This document shows positions 35,989-47,581 of a DNA stretch of 64,000 nucleotides, in pieces. Position numbers and translations under genes: made by a program. The stretch spans positions 357,284-421,283 of the forward strand of contig CAVOQD010000012.1 in NCBI GenBank assembly GCA_963698255.1. The letters are read 5' to 3'. Positions within the stretch are counted from its first letter, which is position 1; the number at the start of each line of letters is the position of its first letter. The DNA is from JAWKOK01 sp963698255. GTDB lineage: Bacteria; Chloroflexota; Anaerolineae; Caldilineales; Caldilineaceae. The notes under the pieces were generated by a model. It searched no databases. It was given only the letters and a program-made list of their open reading frames with translations, and had not been told where the DNA came from.

Positions 35989-37525
35989 CTATGTCGCGTC
36001 TCGCATGTTGGCGCAATGTTCGCAGTCGTGTTCGCCGACCTCGGCCGTTGATCTGTCTTTGAAGCCCCTGGCAAATTCGATGAACCGATAGACGTCGGCA
36101 AAGTTGGTGGCAATCCCGGTCGAAATGCGGATGGAGGCAACGCTCTTCCCGTAGTGTTGGCGAATCGTCGCGCGCAGGTCATCGAACGAGACCCGCTCCC
36201 CCCCGGCAAAGAATGCGCGCATCTCCGCTTCCGACAGATCATGGGCGATCTCACCGGCGCCGGGATTGCAGAAGCAGCCGGTGCGCAACGAGATGTTGGC
36301 CTCGCCGGCCAGCTCTTCGACGCGCCGTTCATCCAGCTCAAGCCCGTCGGGATCCAGGAAGGAAATCGTGATCGTGCCGCCGCGCATGTCCGTATCGGTC
36401 GGGCCGTGGACCTGGATCATCGGCGCGCCATTGGTATGCCGCAGGGCGGTCAGCGAATCCAGCAGCCACCCTGTGAGTGCCGTCACGCGGTTATGAATGG
36501 CGTCAATGCCCACGCCGTCGATGTGGCGCAGGCCGATTTCCACGGCCGGGATGTTGAGATAGTCGACGGTGCCGTCTTCGAAGGCGGCCTCGGCATCGGC
36601 GTAGAAGTGGCCGTCGCCCTGGACAGAAGCAATGGTGATGGTGCCGCCGGCAAACCAGGGCCTGCGCAGCTTGGCCAACATCTCTCGTCGCACCAGCAGG
36701 CAGCCCAATCCGGTCGGATAGCCGAACATCTTGTAGAAGGAGAGGGCGACAAAATCCGGATGCCACCGGCTCAGATCGAGGCGGTTGGTCGGCACAAAGG
36801 CGGCGGCGTCAAGCAGCACATCCCAGCCCAGTGCCTGAGCCTCGGCGATCAGGTCCAGCGGGTACTGCACGCCGGAGAAATTGGATTGGGCGGGAAAGGC
36901 GAAAGAGGTGATCGCCGGCCGGCTTGCTGCGCCTCAACTCAGCGCGCAGCGATTCGTCGTTGATGCGCAGTTGGGGCTGCGTCACCGGCACGTAGGTGAT
37001 CTCTGCGCCCTTGCTGCGGGCGAATTCGCGAATGCCGTTGACCGAGTTGTGATTGTCGTATGTGATGAGAAAACGTGATTCGGCGTCAAACGGGTAGGAC
37101 TCGCCGACATGCTTGAGCGCACCGCTGGCATTGGCAGTGAAGATGGCGATGTACTCGTCGGGCGAGGCATTGAAGTAGCGAAGCACGTAGGCCCGCGCCC
37201 GCTCGACCCGCTCGGTCATGGCTAGTGAGGTCGGATTGTGCGAGTGCGGGTTGCCGAGCACGGTCGTCGACAGCATGTCCATATGCCGACTCACCTGGGA
37301 GGCAGCGTGCAGCCCGCCGCCCGTGTAGTCAAGATAGATCTGCGCCAGATCGTCCAATCGGCTGTACTCACTGGAGCGAAGCGCATCGACCGACTCGCGA
37401 TCATAGCCCGGATAACGCTGCAAAAAATCGGACAGCGCAACGTCCATGCCGCTCACCGGTTCGGCGAAGTCCTCGATTCCTGGATTCTCCAGACTAGACA
37501 ATCTCTCTGCCACGGTTGCACTCAT
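35989..37525 (-). CDS. MOCOS-like cysteine desulfurase, class V aminotransferase fold (frame interrupted)
   Basis: PLP enzyme of about 510 residues that should release sulfur from cysteine. Start ATG 37525 has GGAGGAG at good spacing. YLDYTGGGLHAASQV and TTVLGNPHSHNPTS lead; after a frame break near 36895 come DVLLDAAAFVPTNRLDLS, FVALSFYKMFGYPTGLGCLL (PLP lysine in SFYK) and RTGCFCNPGAGEIAHDL with the likely persulfide cysteine. The SFYKMFGYPTG and RTGCFCNPG motifs are those of the molybdenum-cofactor sulfurase N-terminal domain rather than of IscS or SufS. Its C-terminus has CEHC. As first gene of an operon with moeA-moaC-moaD-moaE it probably feeds sulfur to MoaD or sulfurates finished cofactor. 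Confidence 0.8.
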
Positions 37526-37671
37526 ACAACTCCTCCTCACTGAGGTACAGTGACCAACAGGATGCTTAGCGAATGTTCCACATAATAGCACAACCGTTTG
37601 CCGTCCAAAACTTCTGAGCCGAAAATGGGTGCGCACCACACGTCGCGTCGGGCCAACACGGAGATAATGCT

Positions 37672-37765
37672 GATCCACGAAGGGACACGAAGTAGCACGA
37701 AGAAACACGAAAACAATTCTGACTTCGTGTCTCTTCGGGGATCACTTCGTGTCCCTTCGTGGATC
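37672..37765. repeat. Palindromic element, CCACGAAG family, copy 2
   Basis: Perfect 22-bp outer arms (GATCCACGAAGGGACACGAA from 37672; complement at 37744-37765) with a second inner pair built from the same words. Same family as 1381-1442. It lies in the 330-base divergent gap between the desulfurase and the TerB_N-like gene. Confidence 0.85.
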
Positions 37766-37804
37766 AATACGTCCCTGAATACCCCTAGCACGCGTGTTCG
37801 AGAC

Positions 37805-37833
37805 TTTACGACAACAGGCCGTATCGGTACAAT
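37805..37833 (+). promoter_or_regulatory. Promoter of the TerB_N-like / Ycf46-like / SNF2 cluster
   Basis: TTTACG (37805-37810), 17 bases, TACAAT (37828-37833). The start codon of the next gene is 25-34 bases downstream, allowing a short leader with GGAG at 37845. Confidence 0.55.
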
Positions 37834-37857
37834 GACCATGACTTTGGAGATTGTGGA

Positions 37858-39093
37858 TTGGAATCGATGACGATAGAACCCTTCGCTCGCTTGCTCGATG
37901 CAAATAGATTCGTCCGCGTGCTGGGCAGGGATCGATCCGCTGCCCAGGTGTTGGCCCACGCGGTTTCAACCGGAACAGCGCCGGTCAGTCTGCGCAGACA
38001 CGAGGCCGGGGCCGATGTTGAGAGCGAGGCCTGGTCAGATGACTCTGCGTCAGATGACTATGCGCTGATCGATCCGGCGCTTGCGGTTGCCGAACCGGTT
38101 GGCGCAGATGAGTCAAGTGAAGTGCTTGCCGGAACCGGCTACGCGGGGATGACGCCGCAGCAGCGAGCTGCGTATCTTGCCTGGCTGCACGATCCGAGCA
38201 GACCGGCGCCGCCCGGCTATCAGGATCTCTATCTCGCCACGCTTGAAGTGCGACTGTTTGAGAGCGGCGTCATGGGTGACGACGCGTTTCTCGCGCTGCG
38301 CGCATTGCAATCGGAACCGGCCTGGCGGCACTCTAGAACGCTGGAGCGCGCCATTCTGCTTGGGTTCTGGCTGCGCCAGGATGGCCCCCACATGACGGAC
38401 TGGTTGTTGGAATCGCCGACGGCGGCAGATCTGTTTGCGATTGGGCTGGGGCTGCAAGCGCTGCTGGGCGAACCGCTCACAACCGACGAGCTGGCCAAGA
38501 TCGGCGAACTCTGGGATCAGACGGCCCTGCACGCGCCGCAACCGCTGATCAAACTGCGGCTTTCCTCTTTGGCTGCCAGCCTTGGGGCCGAGCCGCTTGT
38601 TCATAGTCTCACGGTGCTGGGCGAGACGGCACGCCAGCCGCTTCCGTGGCGATGCGCACACCGGGATCTGCGCATCTCGCTGCCGCAGCCGGCCCTGCGC
38701 TCGACGCTTGAACCGCTGCTCGCCGAGATGGCGTCGATTCGCCTGCCTGAGACGACCGCAACAATCGCGAACTCCTCAGATGCGGAAGGCTTACTGAGCA
38801 GCGCAGCCGCCGGCGGCTTCACTGAAGACAACTCGCTCATCCTGGAATTCGGCCAGAGCCGGTCGGAATATTTCGACTTCGTGTTACAATTGGTCCAACG
38901 ACAGCCTGGATTCACGCAACTGATGGATGAAGACAGACGTCTCGTCTATCGAGTTCGCTTTCACAAGGACAGATTGCGCAATTTCTGGCGCATCTGGGAG
39001 TATGTTCAGAAGTGGTCGAGCACCAAAGTTTATGTCAATGGGCAGGAGATCGAGCAATGGAAGGTCTGGCCCTATTCCCAGTATCTGCGCTGA
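37858..39093 (+). CDS. TerB_N-like protein of a three-gene AAA/SNF2 cluster
   Basis: 411 residues, intact, no signal or membrane segment. The stretch MTPQQRAAYLAWLHDPSRPA followed by GYQDLYLATLEVRLFE (about residues 97-130) matches the TerB_N pattern (Q-R-x-x-YL-x-WL ... Y-x-x-LE-R). The middle is helical and Leu-rich; the C-terminal ~70 residues (FVLQLVQRQPGFTQLM, then RFHKDRLRNFWRIWEYVQKW) are conserved-looking but I know no name for them. TTG 37858 is favoured by GGAG eight bases before; ATG 37867 is possible. The next gene starts 14 bases after the stop, so the two are co-transcribed. TerB-type domains are linked to membrane-stress and defence-like contexts; the role here is open. Confidence 0.6.
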   Translation: MESMTIEPFARLLDANRFVRVLGRDRSAAQVLAHAVSTGTAPVSLRRHEAGADVESEAWSDDSASDDYALIDPALAVAEPVGADESSEVLAGTGYAGMTPQQRAAYLAWLHDPSRPAPPGYQDLYLATLEVRLFESGVMGDDAFLALRALQSEPAWRHSRTLERAILLGFWLRQDGPHMTDWLLESPTAADLFAIGLGLQALLGEPLTTDELAKIGELWDQTALHAPQPLIKLRLSSLAASLGAEPLVHSLTVLGETARQPLPWRCAHRDLRISLPQPALRSTLEPLLAEMASIRLPETTATIANSSDAEGLLSSAAAGGFTEDNSLILEFGQSRSEYFDFVLQLVQRQPGFTQLMDEDRRLVYRVRFHKDRLRNFWRIWEYVQKWSSTKVYVNGQEIEQWKVWPYSQYLR

Positions 39094-39106
39094 CAAAGAC
39101 GATTTT

Positions 39107-40651
39107 ATGAAGACCGAACTCGACATTTACATTCGTGCCCGCTATCCGCTGCTCTGGATCGTAACGCCGGAGGAGCAGCGCGCACTTGGCGAGCTTCAAT
39201 CGCTGGCCGAATCTCAACGCAAGCGGCTCCTGGTCTGGAGCATCACCGCGGGGGTCGAGAATCCGGCGACGCCCGGCCGCGCCGACGCGGGCAAGCGTGA
39301 TCCGCTCGTGCTCTTGCAGGCCATTCTGGACGACAAAGACCCTTGCATTTGGGTGCTGCGGGATTTCCACCCCTACCTCAAGGACGCCAACGTCATCCGG
39401 CGGATGCGCGAGGTCGCCTTTGCCTTGCAGGCCAGCAACAAGACGGTCATTCTGCTCGGTCCTGTGCTGAAGATCCCGCCCGAATTGGAGAAAGAGATCA
39501 CCGTCATCGATTTCGACCTGCCCGACGGACGGCTGAACTGACTGACCGCCTGGACGGCATCATCCGCACCTACCAGCAGCGCGGCGAGATCGAGGTCGAT
39601 CTGAATCGCCGCCAGCGGGAACGGCTGGTGCAGGCCTGCCTGGGCCTGACCTTCGCCGAAGCCGAAAATGCGCTGGCCAAGGCGACCACCCAGTCTGACG
39701 GGCGGCTGGACGGCGACGCCGTCGAAATCGTCACGGCCGAAAAGCAGCAGATCATCCGCAAGAGCGGACTGCTGGAGTTCTATGCCAGCGACGAACGGCT
39801 GGCCAGCGTGGGCGGGCTGACGACGCTCAAGGAGTGGCTGCGCAAACGCGTGCGCGCCTTTGGCGACGAGGCCCGGGCCTTTGGCCTGCCCGAGCCCAAG
39901 GGCATTCTGCTGGTCGGCGTGCAGGGCTGCGGCAAGAGCCTGGTCGCCAAATCGGTGGCCAATTCGTGGCAGCTGCCCCTGCTGCGGCTCGATGTGGGAC
40001 GGCTCTTCGCCTCGCTGGTCGGCTCCAGCGAGCAGAATCTGCGCACGGCCATCCGCACGGCCGAGAGCATTGCGCCGGTGGTGCTCTGGGTCGATGAGAT
40101 CGAGAAGGGCTTCTCGGGCGTCGGCTCCAGCAACGTCAGCGATGCAGGCACGGCGGCCCGCGTCTTCGGCAGCTTCATCACCTGGCTGCAGGAGAAGAAG
40201 GCGCCGGTCTTTGTGATCGCCACGGCCAACAACGTCAGCCTGCTGCCGCCGGAGCTGGTGCGCAAGGGCCGCTTCGACGAGATCTTCTTCGTCGATCTGC
40301 CGACGCCGGCCGAGCGCGCGGACATCTGGCGCATCCATCTGGCCAAGCGCAACCGGGATCCGGACCAGTTCGACATCGCCACGCTTGACCATCTCATCGG
40401 ATCGGCTGTCGGGCGCGGAGATCGAGCAGGCGGTGATCGACGGGCTCTACGAGGCGTTTGACAAGGATCGGCCCTTGGGCATGGACGACATCATCGACGT
40501 GTTGAGCCAGACCATCCCGCTCAGCACGATGATGAGCGAGGAGATCGACGGATTGCGCGATGGGCCAATACCGCGCAGACCGGCATCAGGATCGGGATGG
40601 AAGGCGGCGGTACCGGCGACTAATCGGCCGCACGCTGATAGACCGCGATGA
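39107..40651 (+). CDS. Ycf46-like AAA ATPase (frame interrupted twice)
   Basis: About 510 residues. The N-terminal half (LDIYIRARYPLLWIVTPEEQ, ILLGPVLKIPPELEKEITVI) is the domain that precedes the AAA module in Ycf46-like proteins; the AAA core has SVGGLTTLKEWLRKR, GILLVGVQGCGKSLVAK (Walker A), VVLWVDEIEKGFSG (Walker B), ATANNVSLLPPELVRKGRFD (sensor/Arg finger) and, after a break near 40395, LSGAEIEQAVIDGLYEAF. Another break is near 39535. The reading frame ends inside a repeat element: TGA at 40649-40651 is part of the CCGCGGATT-family half copy that starts at 40637. Ycf46 proteins are found in cyanobacteria and plastids with a little-understood role. Fits a motor for the neighbouring proteins. 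Confidence 0.82.
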
Positions 40652-40713
40652 GGCGAATTAGGCGGATAAAACCGGATCGGTTCGGATATCGCGCCAGTGC
40701 GGTGTAACCGCAC
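40637..40713. repeat. CCGCGGATT half copy 4 next to GTGCGGTT palindrome copy 2
   Basis: GATAGACCGCGATGAGGCG with ATTAGGCGGATAAAACCGGA (40637-40688) matches 17202-17250; GTGCGGTGTAACCGCAC (40697-40713) matches the core at 17332-17350. At both loci the two families occur in the same order and close together. The repeat supplies the stop codon of the upstream gene. Confidence 0.7.
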
Positions 40714-40803
40714 ATTCTCGGTAGACTCGGTGAACCGCACCTACAAGAGGGTAAGCATTCGGTGAACCTGCGAATCTAGATTACCTGATAGGTTACAACA
40801 TTA

Positions 40804-42773
<1,970 letters not shown>

Positions 42774-42872
42774 CGGCGCCGATCGATGAAAAGGCATCCT
42801 GGTTCCTCAGGATGATCGTCTGACAGCGGTACTCCTTTTCCCAATGAGGCGCCGTGAAACTCTGTACATGGT

Positions 42873-42983
42873 TCAATCGGACCCGTCGATCCAGTTTTCA
42901 ATCTGCAATCCAGAAACTCTTTCAAACTCTTGGACATTGTTGGTCACCAGCGTGCAACCAAGGGCAAGCGCGACTGACGTGGC
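42873..42983 (-). pseudogene. vapC: Remnant of a VapC-type PIN-domain toxin
   Basis: Only the last ~36 codons remain: ATSVALALGCTLVTNN, then VQEFERVSGLQIENWIDG. This is the end of a PIN-domain ribonuclease (TLVTNN-x-EF-x-R-x-x-GL-x-x-ENW). A stop precedes GCC 42983 in frame, and neither the N-terminal acidic residues nor an antitoxin gene is nearby. The remnant lies between the SNF2 gene and the M20 peptidase, in a 300-base gap that otherwise shows a TATAAT near 43001. Confidence 0.7.
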
Positions 42984-43075
42984 TGTTCATCCAAAATACC
43001 GTATAATCTGGGGAAGAACGCAGATTGGGCCGAATTGATCCAATCCATCGACGGACTACGCAAGAAAGGGCGCTC

Positions 43076-44278
43076 ATGGATCTTCTCGAAACTTTCCGGC
43101 AAGAAGCCGGTGATCTGACCGATCAACTCGTCGCCTGGCGGCGAGACTTCCACCAACACCCGGAGCTTGGCTTCGAGGAAGTGCGCACGGCCGGTATCGT
43201 CGCCGATCATCTGCGCGACCTGGGCCTCGAGGTGTCGACCGGCATCGGCAAGACCGGCGTGGTCGCCATGGTCGAGCCGGACGATGTGGCCGACGACGCA
43301 CCGGTCGTCTTGCTGCGCTTCGACATGGACGCGCTGCCCATCTTCGAGCAGAACGACGTGCCCTACCGCTCACAGAATGACGGCGTGATGCACGCCTGCG
43401 GCCACGACGGCCACACGGCCATCGGCATGGGCACGGCCCAACTGCTGGCCAGGCATCGCAACGACCTGCCCGGCCGGGTCAAGCTGGTCTTTCAGCCGGC
43501 GGAAGAGGGGATCGGCGGCGCCATGGCCATGATCGACGACGGCGTGCTGGAGAATCCAAAGCCGTCGGCTTCCTTTGCGCCTCCATCTGTGGAGCCGACT
43601 GCCGCTCAATCAGGTGATCGTGCAGGCCGGACCGCTCTGGGCCAGCGCCGGCAAGTTTCGGCTGACGGTGCACGGCAAGGGCGGCCACGGCGCCGCGCCC
43701 CACGAGACCATCGATTCCACATTGGTGGCGGCCCAGATTGTGGTCAACTGGCAGAGCATCGTGGCACGCAACGTCAATCCAGTCCGATGCGGCCGTCATT
43801 TCGGTGGGCAAATTCTACAGCGGCGACGCCTCCAACATCATCTCGGCGGTGGCCGAGTTGGAGGGCACCTATCGCTGCTATACCGAAGAGGTCCGTGAAT
43901 TGCTGCTGAGTCGCATGCAAGCAGATGGCAGAGAGCATCTGCGCCGCCTACGGAGCGACCTGCGAGTTCGAGCATGTGGGCTACGTGTCGGCCACCGTCA
44001 ACGACGAAGCGGGCGCCAAGCTCATGCAGCAGGTGGCCGAAGCCGTCGTCGGCCCCGAGCAGGTCGCGCAGATCGCGCCGATGATGGTGGGCGAGGATAT
44101 GGCCGAGTTCCTCAACCGCGTGCCGGGCTGCTTTGTGCTGGTCGGCGCGTCTGACCCGGCCGGGGAGATGCATAGCCCGCACCACAGCCCGACCTTCGAT
44201 TTTGACGAACGCATGCTGCCGACCGGCGTCGCATTGCTGGCCGGGGCCGCCGTCGAATATCTTGAAGGGCAGGCGTAG
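43076..44278 (+). CDS. M20-family amidohydrolase / carboxypeptidase (frame interrupted three times)
   Basis: Metal-dependent hydrolase of N-acyl amino acids or small peptides, about 395 residues. Motifs: WRRDFHQHPELGFEE, VLLRFDMDALPI (metal Asp), MHACGHDGHTAIGMG (metal His), VFQPAEEGIGGAMAMIDDG (Glu base and ligand); after a break near 43590, LHLWSRLPLNQVIVQAGP and KGGHGAAPHETIDSTLVA (dimer domain); after breaks near 43790 and 43925, the C-terminal part with GEDMAEFLNRVPGCFVLVG and HSPTFDFDERMLPTG. This layout is the IAA-amino acid hydrolase / hippuricase group. Substrate unknown. It is preceded by TATAAT at 43001 and followed by a palindrome and the cupin gene. Confidence 0.88.
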
Positions 44279-44279
44279 C

Positions 44280-44308
44280 GTAGGGACAGGGCTGAGACCT
44301 GTTCCTAC
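44280..44308. repeat. GTAGGGACA hairpin
   Basis: GTAGGGACAGG (44280-44290) and CCTGTTCCTAC (44298-44308), one mismatch, directly after the M20 gene. Shares its words with the inverted repeat at 25421-25656. Confidence 0.6.
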
Positions 44309-44344
44309 AACCGCTTCGCAGCCGCAACCAAATTGGAGGAGACA

Positions 44345-44680
44345 ATGCTCGACACCTATTTCATCCGCGCGCTGGATCATGCCGGCACACGCGAAGACAA
44401 AGCATACAAACACACCTTCTTCCAGAGCGAACGGCTACTCACCGGCCTCAATTGCCTGCAACCGGGCCAACAACAGAAGATCCATGACCACCCTGAGCAG
44501 GACAAATTCTACTTTGTGCTCGCCGGCGCTGGTCTTTTCACCGTCGGCGATCAGTCCCAGACCTGCGGAGAAGGCGAGCTGATCCTGGCCCCGGCCGGCA
44601 TCCCTCACGGCGTCGTCAACCAGGGCGATGAACTGCTCACCTTCATGACGGTGATCGCACCGTTTCCCATGGCAGGTTGA
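44345..44680 (+). CDS. Cupin-domain protein
   Basis: Single small cupin barrel, 111 residues. The first cupin motif G(x)5HxH(x)3-4E(x)6G is seen as PGQQQKIHDHPEQDKFYFVLAGAG, within residues 41-65, and the second as GELILAPAGIPHGVVNQGDE. Three metal-ligand positions (His, His, His) are present; the usual glutamate is replaced by the Gln/Asp of HPEQDK. Ribosome site GGAGGAG lies just before ATG 44345. Such proteins are isomerases, oxygenases or ligand sensors; role unknown. Possibly co-transcribed with the M20 peptidase, 66 bases away across a hairpin. Confidence 0.85.
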   Translation: MLDTYFIRALDHAGTREDKAYKHTFFQSERLLTGLNCLQPGQQQKIHDHPEQDKFYFVLAGAGLFTVGDQSQTCGEGELILAPAGIPHGVVNQGDELLTFMTVIAPFPMAG

Positions 44681-44708
44681 ACTTCGTCCTCACAAAAATG
44701 TGCGTCTT

Positions 44709-44747
44709 CACCTTCCAGGAAGCTGCCCGCTTCCTGGAAGATTATGC
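44709..44747. repeat. CTTCCAGGAAG palindrome family, copy 3
   Basis: CTTCCAGGAAG (44712-44722) and CTTCCTGGAAG (44730-44740) with CTGCCCG between, preceded by TGCGTCTTCAC. Same units as 4543-4602 and 8204-8263. It may end the cupin transcript. Confidence 0.75.
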
Positions 44748-44781
44748 AACGCGCTAGATCGATTTTCAAGCACCCAAAATC

Positions 44782-44810
44782 TTGACATTCTCGACGGAAA
44801 ATGGTTTAAT
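44782..44810 (+). promoter_or_regulatory. Promoter of the GntR gene with possible operator
   Basis: TTGACA (44782-44787), 17 bases, TTTAAT (44805-44810). TGGT (44802-44805) and ACCA (44814-44817) are arranged as an inverted pair over the -10, and TTAATTTGATTAA follows; FCD-type regulators often bind TGGT-x-ACCA sites, so autoregulation is plausible. Confidence 0.5.
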
Positions 44811-44876
44811 TGGACCACTTAATTTGATTAATCGGATTATTTGTACCGTTGCTTTAGCCAATGTGGGTTCCGGGTA

Positions 44877-45623
44877 ATGATTACCGCCAAAATCGAGTCG
44901 GATTTTCTTCGCTATCTGCTTGAACAGCAATACAAACCGGGCGACCGGCTCCCTTCACTCAACGATCTGAGTGAAGAGACCGGCATCGGCGTGGGCAAGC
45001 TCCGTGAGCAGTTGGAAGTGGTGCGTGCCCTGGGATTGATCGACGCCGCCCCCCGGCGTGGCATCGTACGCACCGAGTATGACTTCCTTCCCCCGGTACG
45101 TCTCAGTCTGCTCGCCGCATTGGCCATCGACCCAAGCCACTTCGAGGCATTCAGCGGCCTTCGTATTCATCTCGAAATGGCCTACTGGAATGAAGCCGTT
45201 GTCCTGCTGACCGACGACGACAAGCAGTATCTCAGGTCACTGGTCGAACAAGCGCTGTGCAAGTTGAGCCAACCACGCATCCAGATTCCCTTCCAAGAAC
45301 ACCGCAACCTTCATCTTGCCATCTATCGACGCCTCGACAACCCGTTCGTCATCGGGCTGCTGGAGGCCTATTGGGATGCATACGAAGCGGTGGAACTGAG
45401 CACCTACGCCGACTATCAATACCTGACCCAAGTTTGGGACTATCACCAGCGCATTGTCGACGCGGTCTGCGACGATGACGTCCAGCTCGGCAAACAATTG
45501 CTTGCAGAGCATATGCAATTGCTCGACAGTCGCGGCGTCAATCTGGACGGAGTTCGTACGGACGGGACGGTTCAGGCTGAGATCGATGACGGCCTGCCGT
45601 TGCATGTCGCTCGTGTACGTTGA
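44877..45623 (+). CDS. GntR-family transcriptional regulator, FCD subgroup
   Basis: 248 residues from ATG 44877. The winged helix-turn-helix (FLRYLLEQQYKPGDRLPSLN, then DLSEETGIGVGKLREQLEVV and ALGLIDAAPRRGIVR) is at residues 8-70; the all-helical FCD ligand domain follows with FSGLRIHLEMAYWNEAV, FQEHRNLHLAIYRRLDNP and WDYHQRIVDAVCDDDVQLGK containing histidines that usually hold a metal or organic acid. FCD regulators respond to carboxylates or sugars. It precedes korA by 110 bases on the same strand and may control korAB; this is inference. Confidence 0.85.
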   Translation: MITAKIESDFLRYLLEQQYKPGDRLPSLNDLSEETGIGVGKLREQLEVVRALGLIDAAPRRGIVRTEYDFLPPVRLSLLAALAIDPSHFEAFSGLRIHLEMAYWNEAVVLLTDDDKQYLRSLVEQALCKLSQPRIQIPFQEHRNLHLAIYRRLDNPFVIGLLEAYWDAYEAVELSTYADYQYLTQVWDYHQRIVDAVCDDDVQLGKQLLAEHMQLLDSRGVNLDGVRTDGTVQAEIDDGLPLHVARVR

Positions 45624-45733
45624 GGAATGGGTTGGTTTTGACACCCTGCCCTTAAGTCGAAATGTTGTTTTCCGTGCCTTGATAGGCACGTTTGAAGCGT
45701 AAATATTTGATCGACCAATTCCTGGAGGAGATG

Positions 45734-47581
45734 ATGGGCGTAGCAATCAAGGAAGCGTCAAAGGACGCCGCGCAGCCCAAGCGCGTTGTCAATGACTTCA
45801 ACATCAATGTGGCGACGGTCAACGGATCGGGCAGCCAGACGAGCAATCTGGTCCTGATCCGTTCGCTGTTCAAAATGGGCATCCCCGTGACCGGCAAGAA
45901 CATGTTCCCCAGCAATATCCAGGGACTTGCAGACCTGGTACCACGTGCGCCTGAGCAAGGACGGCTATCTGGCCCGCCGCGACGGCATCGAGGTCATGGT
46001 CTGCATGAATCCGGCGACCGTGGCCGAGGACATGGAGTCCGCTGCTGCCTGGCGGCATCGTCGTCTATGACGACTCCCTGCCGATTGCCAACCATCGCAA
46101 GGACGTCAAGTTCTACCCGATCCCGGTCAAGCAACTGATCAAGGAAGCCGATCTTCCCTTTGCACTGCGCGACTATGTTGCCAACTTCGCCTATGTCGGC
46201 GTCCTGGCCTACCTGCTGGAGATCGAACTGGATGAGATCCATGCCGCCTTGGAGTGGAACTTCGCCGGCAAGCAGAAGCCCATCGACATGAACTACAACA
46301 TGGCTATGGCGGCCTACGATTGGGCCAAGGAGAACCTGACCAACGACCAGCCCTTCCGTGCCGAGCGCATGAGCGGCTACAACGAAGGCAAAGTCATGGT
46401 CGACGGCAACCAGGCGGCGGCATTGGGCGCAGTCTTCAACGGCGTTGAAGTCGTGCCCTGGTATCCGATCACGCCCTCCTCAAGCCTGGCCGAAAAGATC
46501 GGTGAGTACGCGCCCAAGTTGCGACGCGATCCCGAATCAGGCAAGGCGACCTACGCCATCATTCAGGCTGAGGACGAGTTGGCGGCCATCGGCATGGTTG
46601 TCGGCGCCGGGTGGACGGGCGCACGGGCCATGACCGCCACCAGCGGCCCCGGCATCAGCCTCATGGCTGAGTTCGTCGGCCTCGCCTTCTACGCCGAAGT
46701 GCCCGGCCGTCATCTGGGATATCCAGCGCGTCGGGCCGAGCACCGGCTTGCCCACCCGCACCGGGCAGGGCGATATTCTGAGCGTCTACTATCTGAGCCA
46801 CGGCGACACCCGCCATGTGGTTCTCTTCCCGTCGACGCCCAAGGAGTGTTTCGAGTTCGCCGGCACGGCCTTCGATCTGGCGGAACGTTTGCAGACGCCG
46901 GTCTTTGTGCTCAGCGACCTCGATCTGGGCATGAACACCTGGATCAGCGAGCCGTTTGAATATCCCGACAAGCCCATGGATCGGGGCAAGATCGTCTCAG
47001 CCGAGCAGGTCAAGGAACTGGGCAGCAAGTGGGGACGCTACATGGACATCGACGGCGATGGGATTCCCTATCGTTCGCTGCCGGGCAACGAGAACCCGCT
47101 GTCCGCCTATCTGGCCAGAGGCACGGGTCACAATGAATATGGCGTCTACACCGAGCGACCCGAAGATTGGGAACGCAACATGGAGCGCATCGCTCGCAAG
47201 TTCGAGACGGCGCGAACATTGACGCCCAAGCCTGAGATTATCGAATGTGACGACAAGAGCGTCGCCATCATCAGCCTGGGCAGCAACCACGAGGCCGTGA
47301 TGGAAGCGCGTGACCGCTTGAGCAAGCAGGGCATCGACACGGGCTACATGCGGCTGCGGGCCCTGCCCATCGGCCAGGAAGTGCGCGATTTTGTGGCCGC
47401 CTACGACAACATCTACGTCGTCGAGATGAACCAGGACGGCCAGTTGCACATCATTCTGCGCACCGAGATGCCGGAACACGCCATGAACCTGAAGTCAGTG
47501 GCCCGGAACAACGGATGGCCGCTGACCGCCCGCTGGATTACGCAAGAGATTACCAACCAATTGGGAGAGAACGCATCATGA
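45734..47581 (+). CDS. korA: 2-oxoacid:ferredoxin oxidoreductase, alpha subunit with fused gamma domain (frame interrupted three times)
   Basis: About 615 residues; oxidatively decarboxylates a 2-oxoacid (2-oxoglutarate or pyruvate) with CoA and ferredoxin, or works in reverse for carbon fixation. The N-terminal gamma domain reads NINVATVNGSGSQTSNLVLI, GIPVTGKNMFPSNIQGLQTW and MVCMNPATVAEDME; the alpha domain has GNQAAALGAVFNGVEVVPWY, PITPSSSLAEKIGEY, AEDELAAIGMVVGAGWTGA and ATSGPGISLMAEF, then QRVGPSTGLPTRTGQGDIL. Breaks near 45935, 46043 and 46715 are each fixed by removing one base. The GAGG ribosome site sits five bases before ATG 45734. korB overlaps its stop as ATGA. Confidence 0.88.

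Noticed and set aside
39373..40392. 339-codon minus-strand open frame opposite the Ycf46-like gene
   Set aside because: Antisense shadow with repetitive composition; the plus strand has a full set of AAA motifs.
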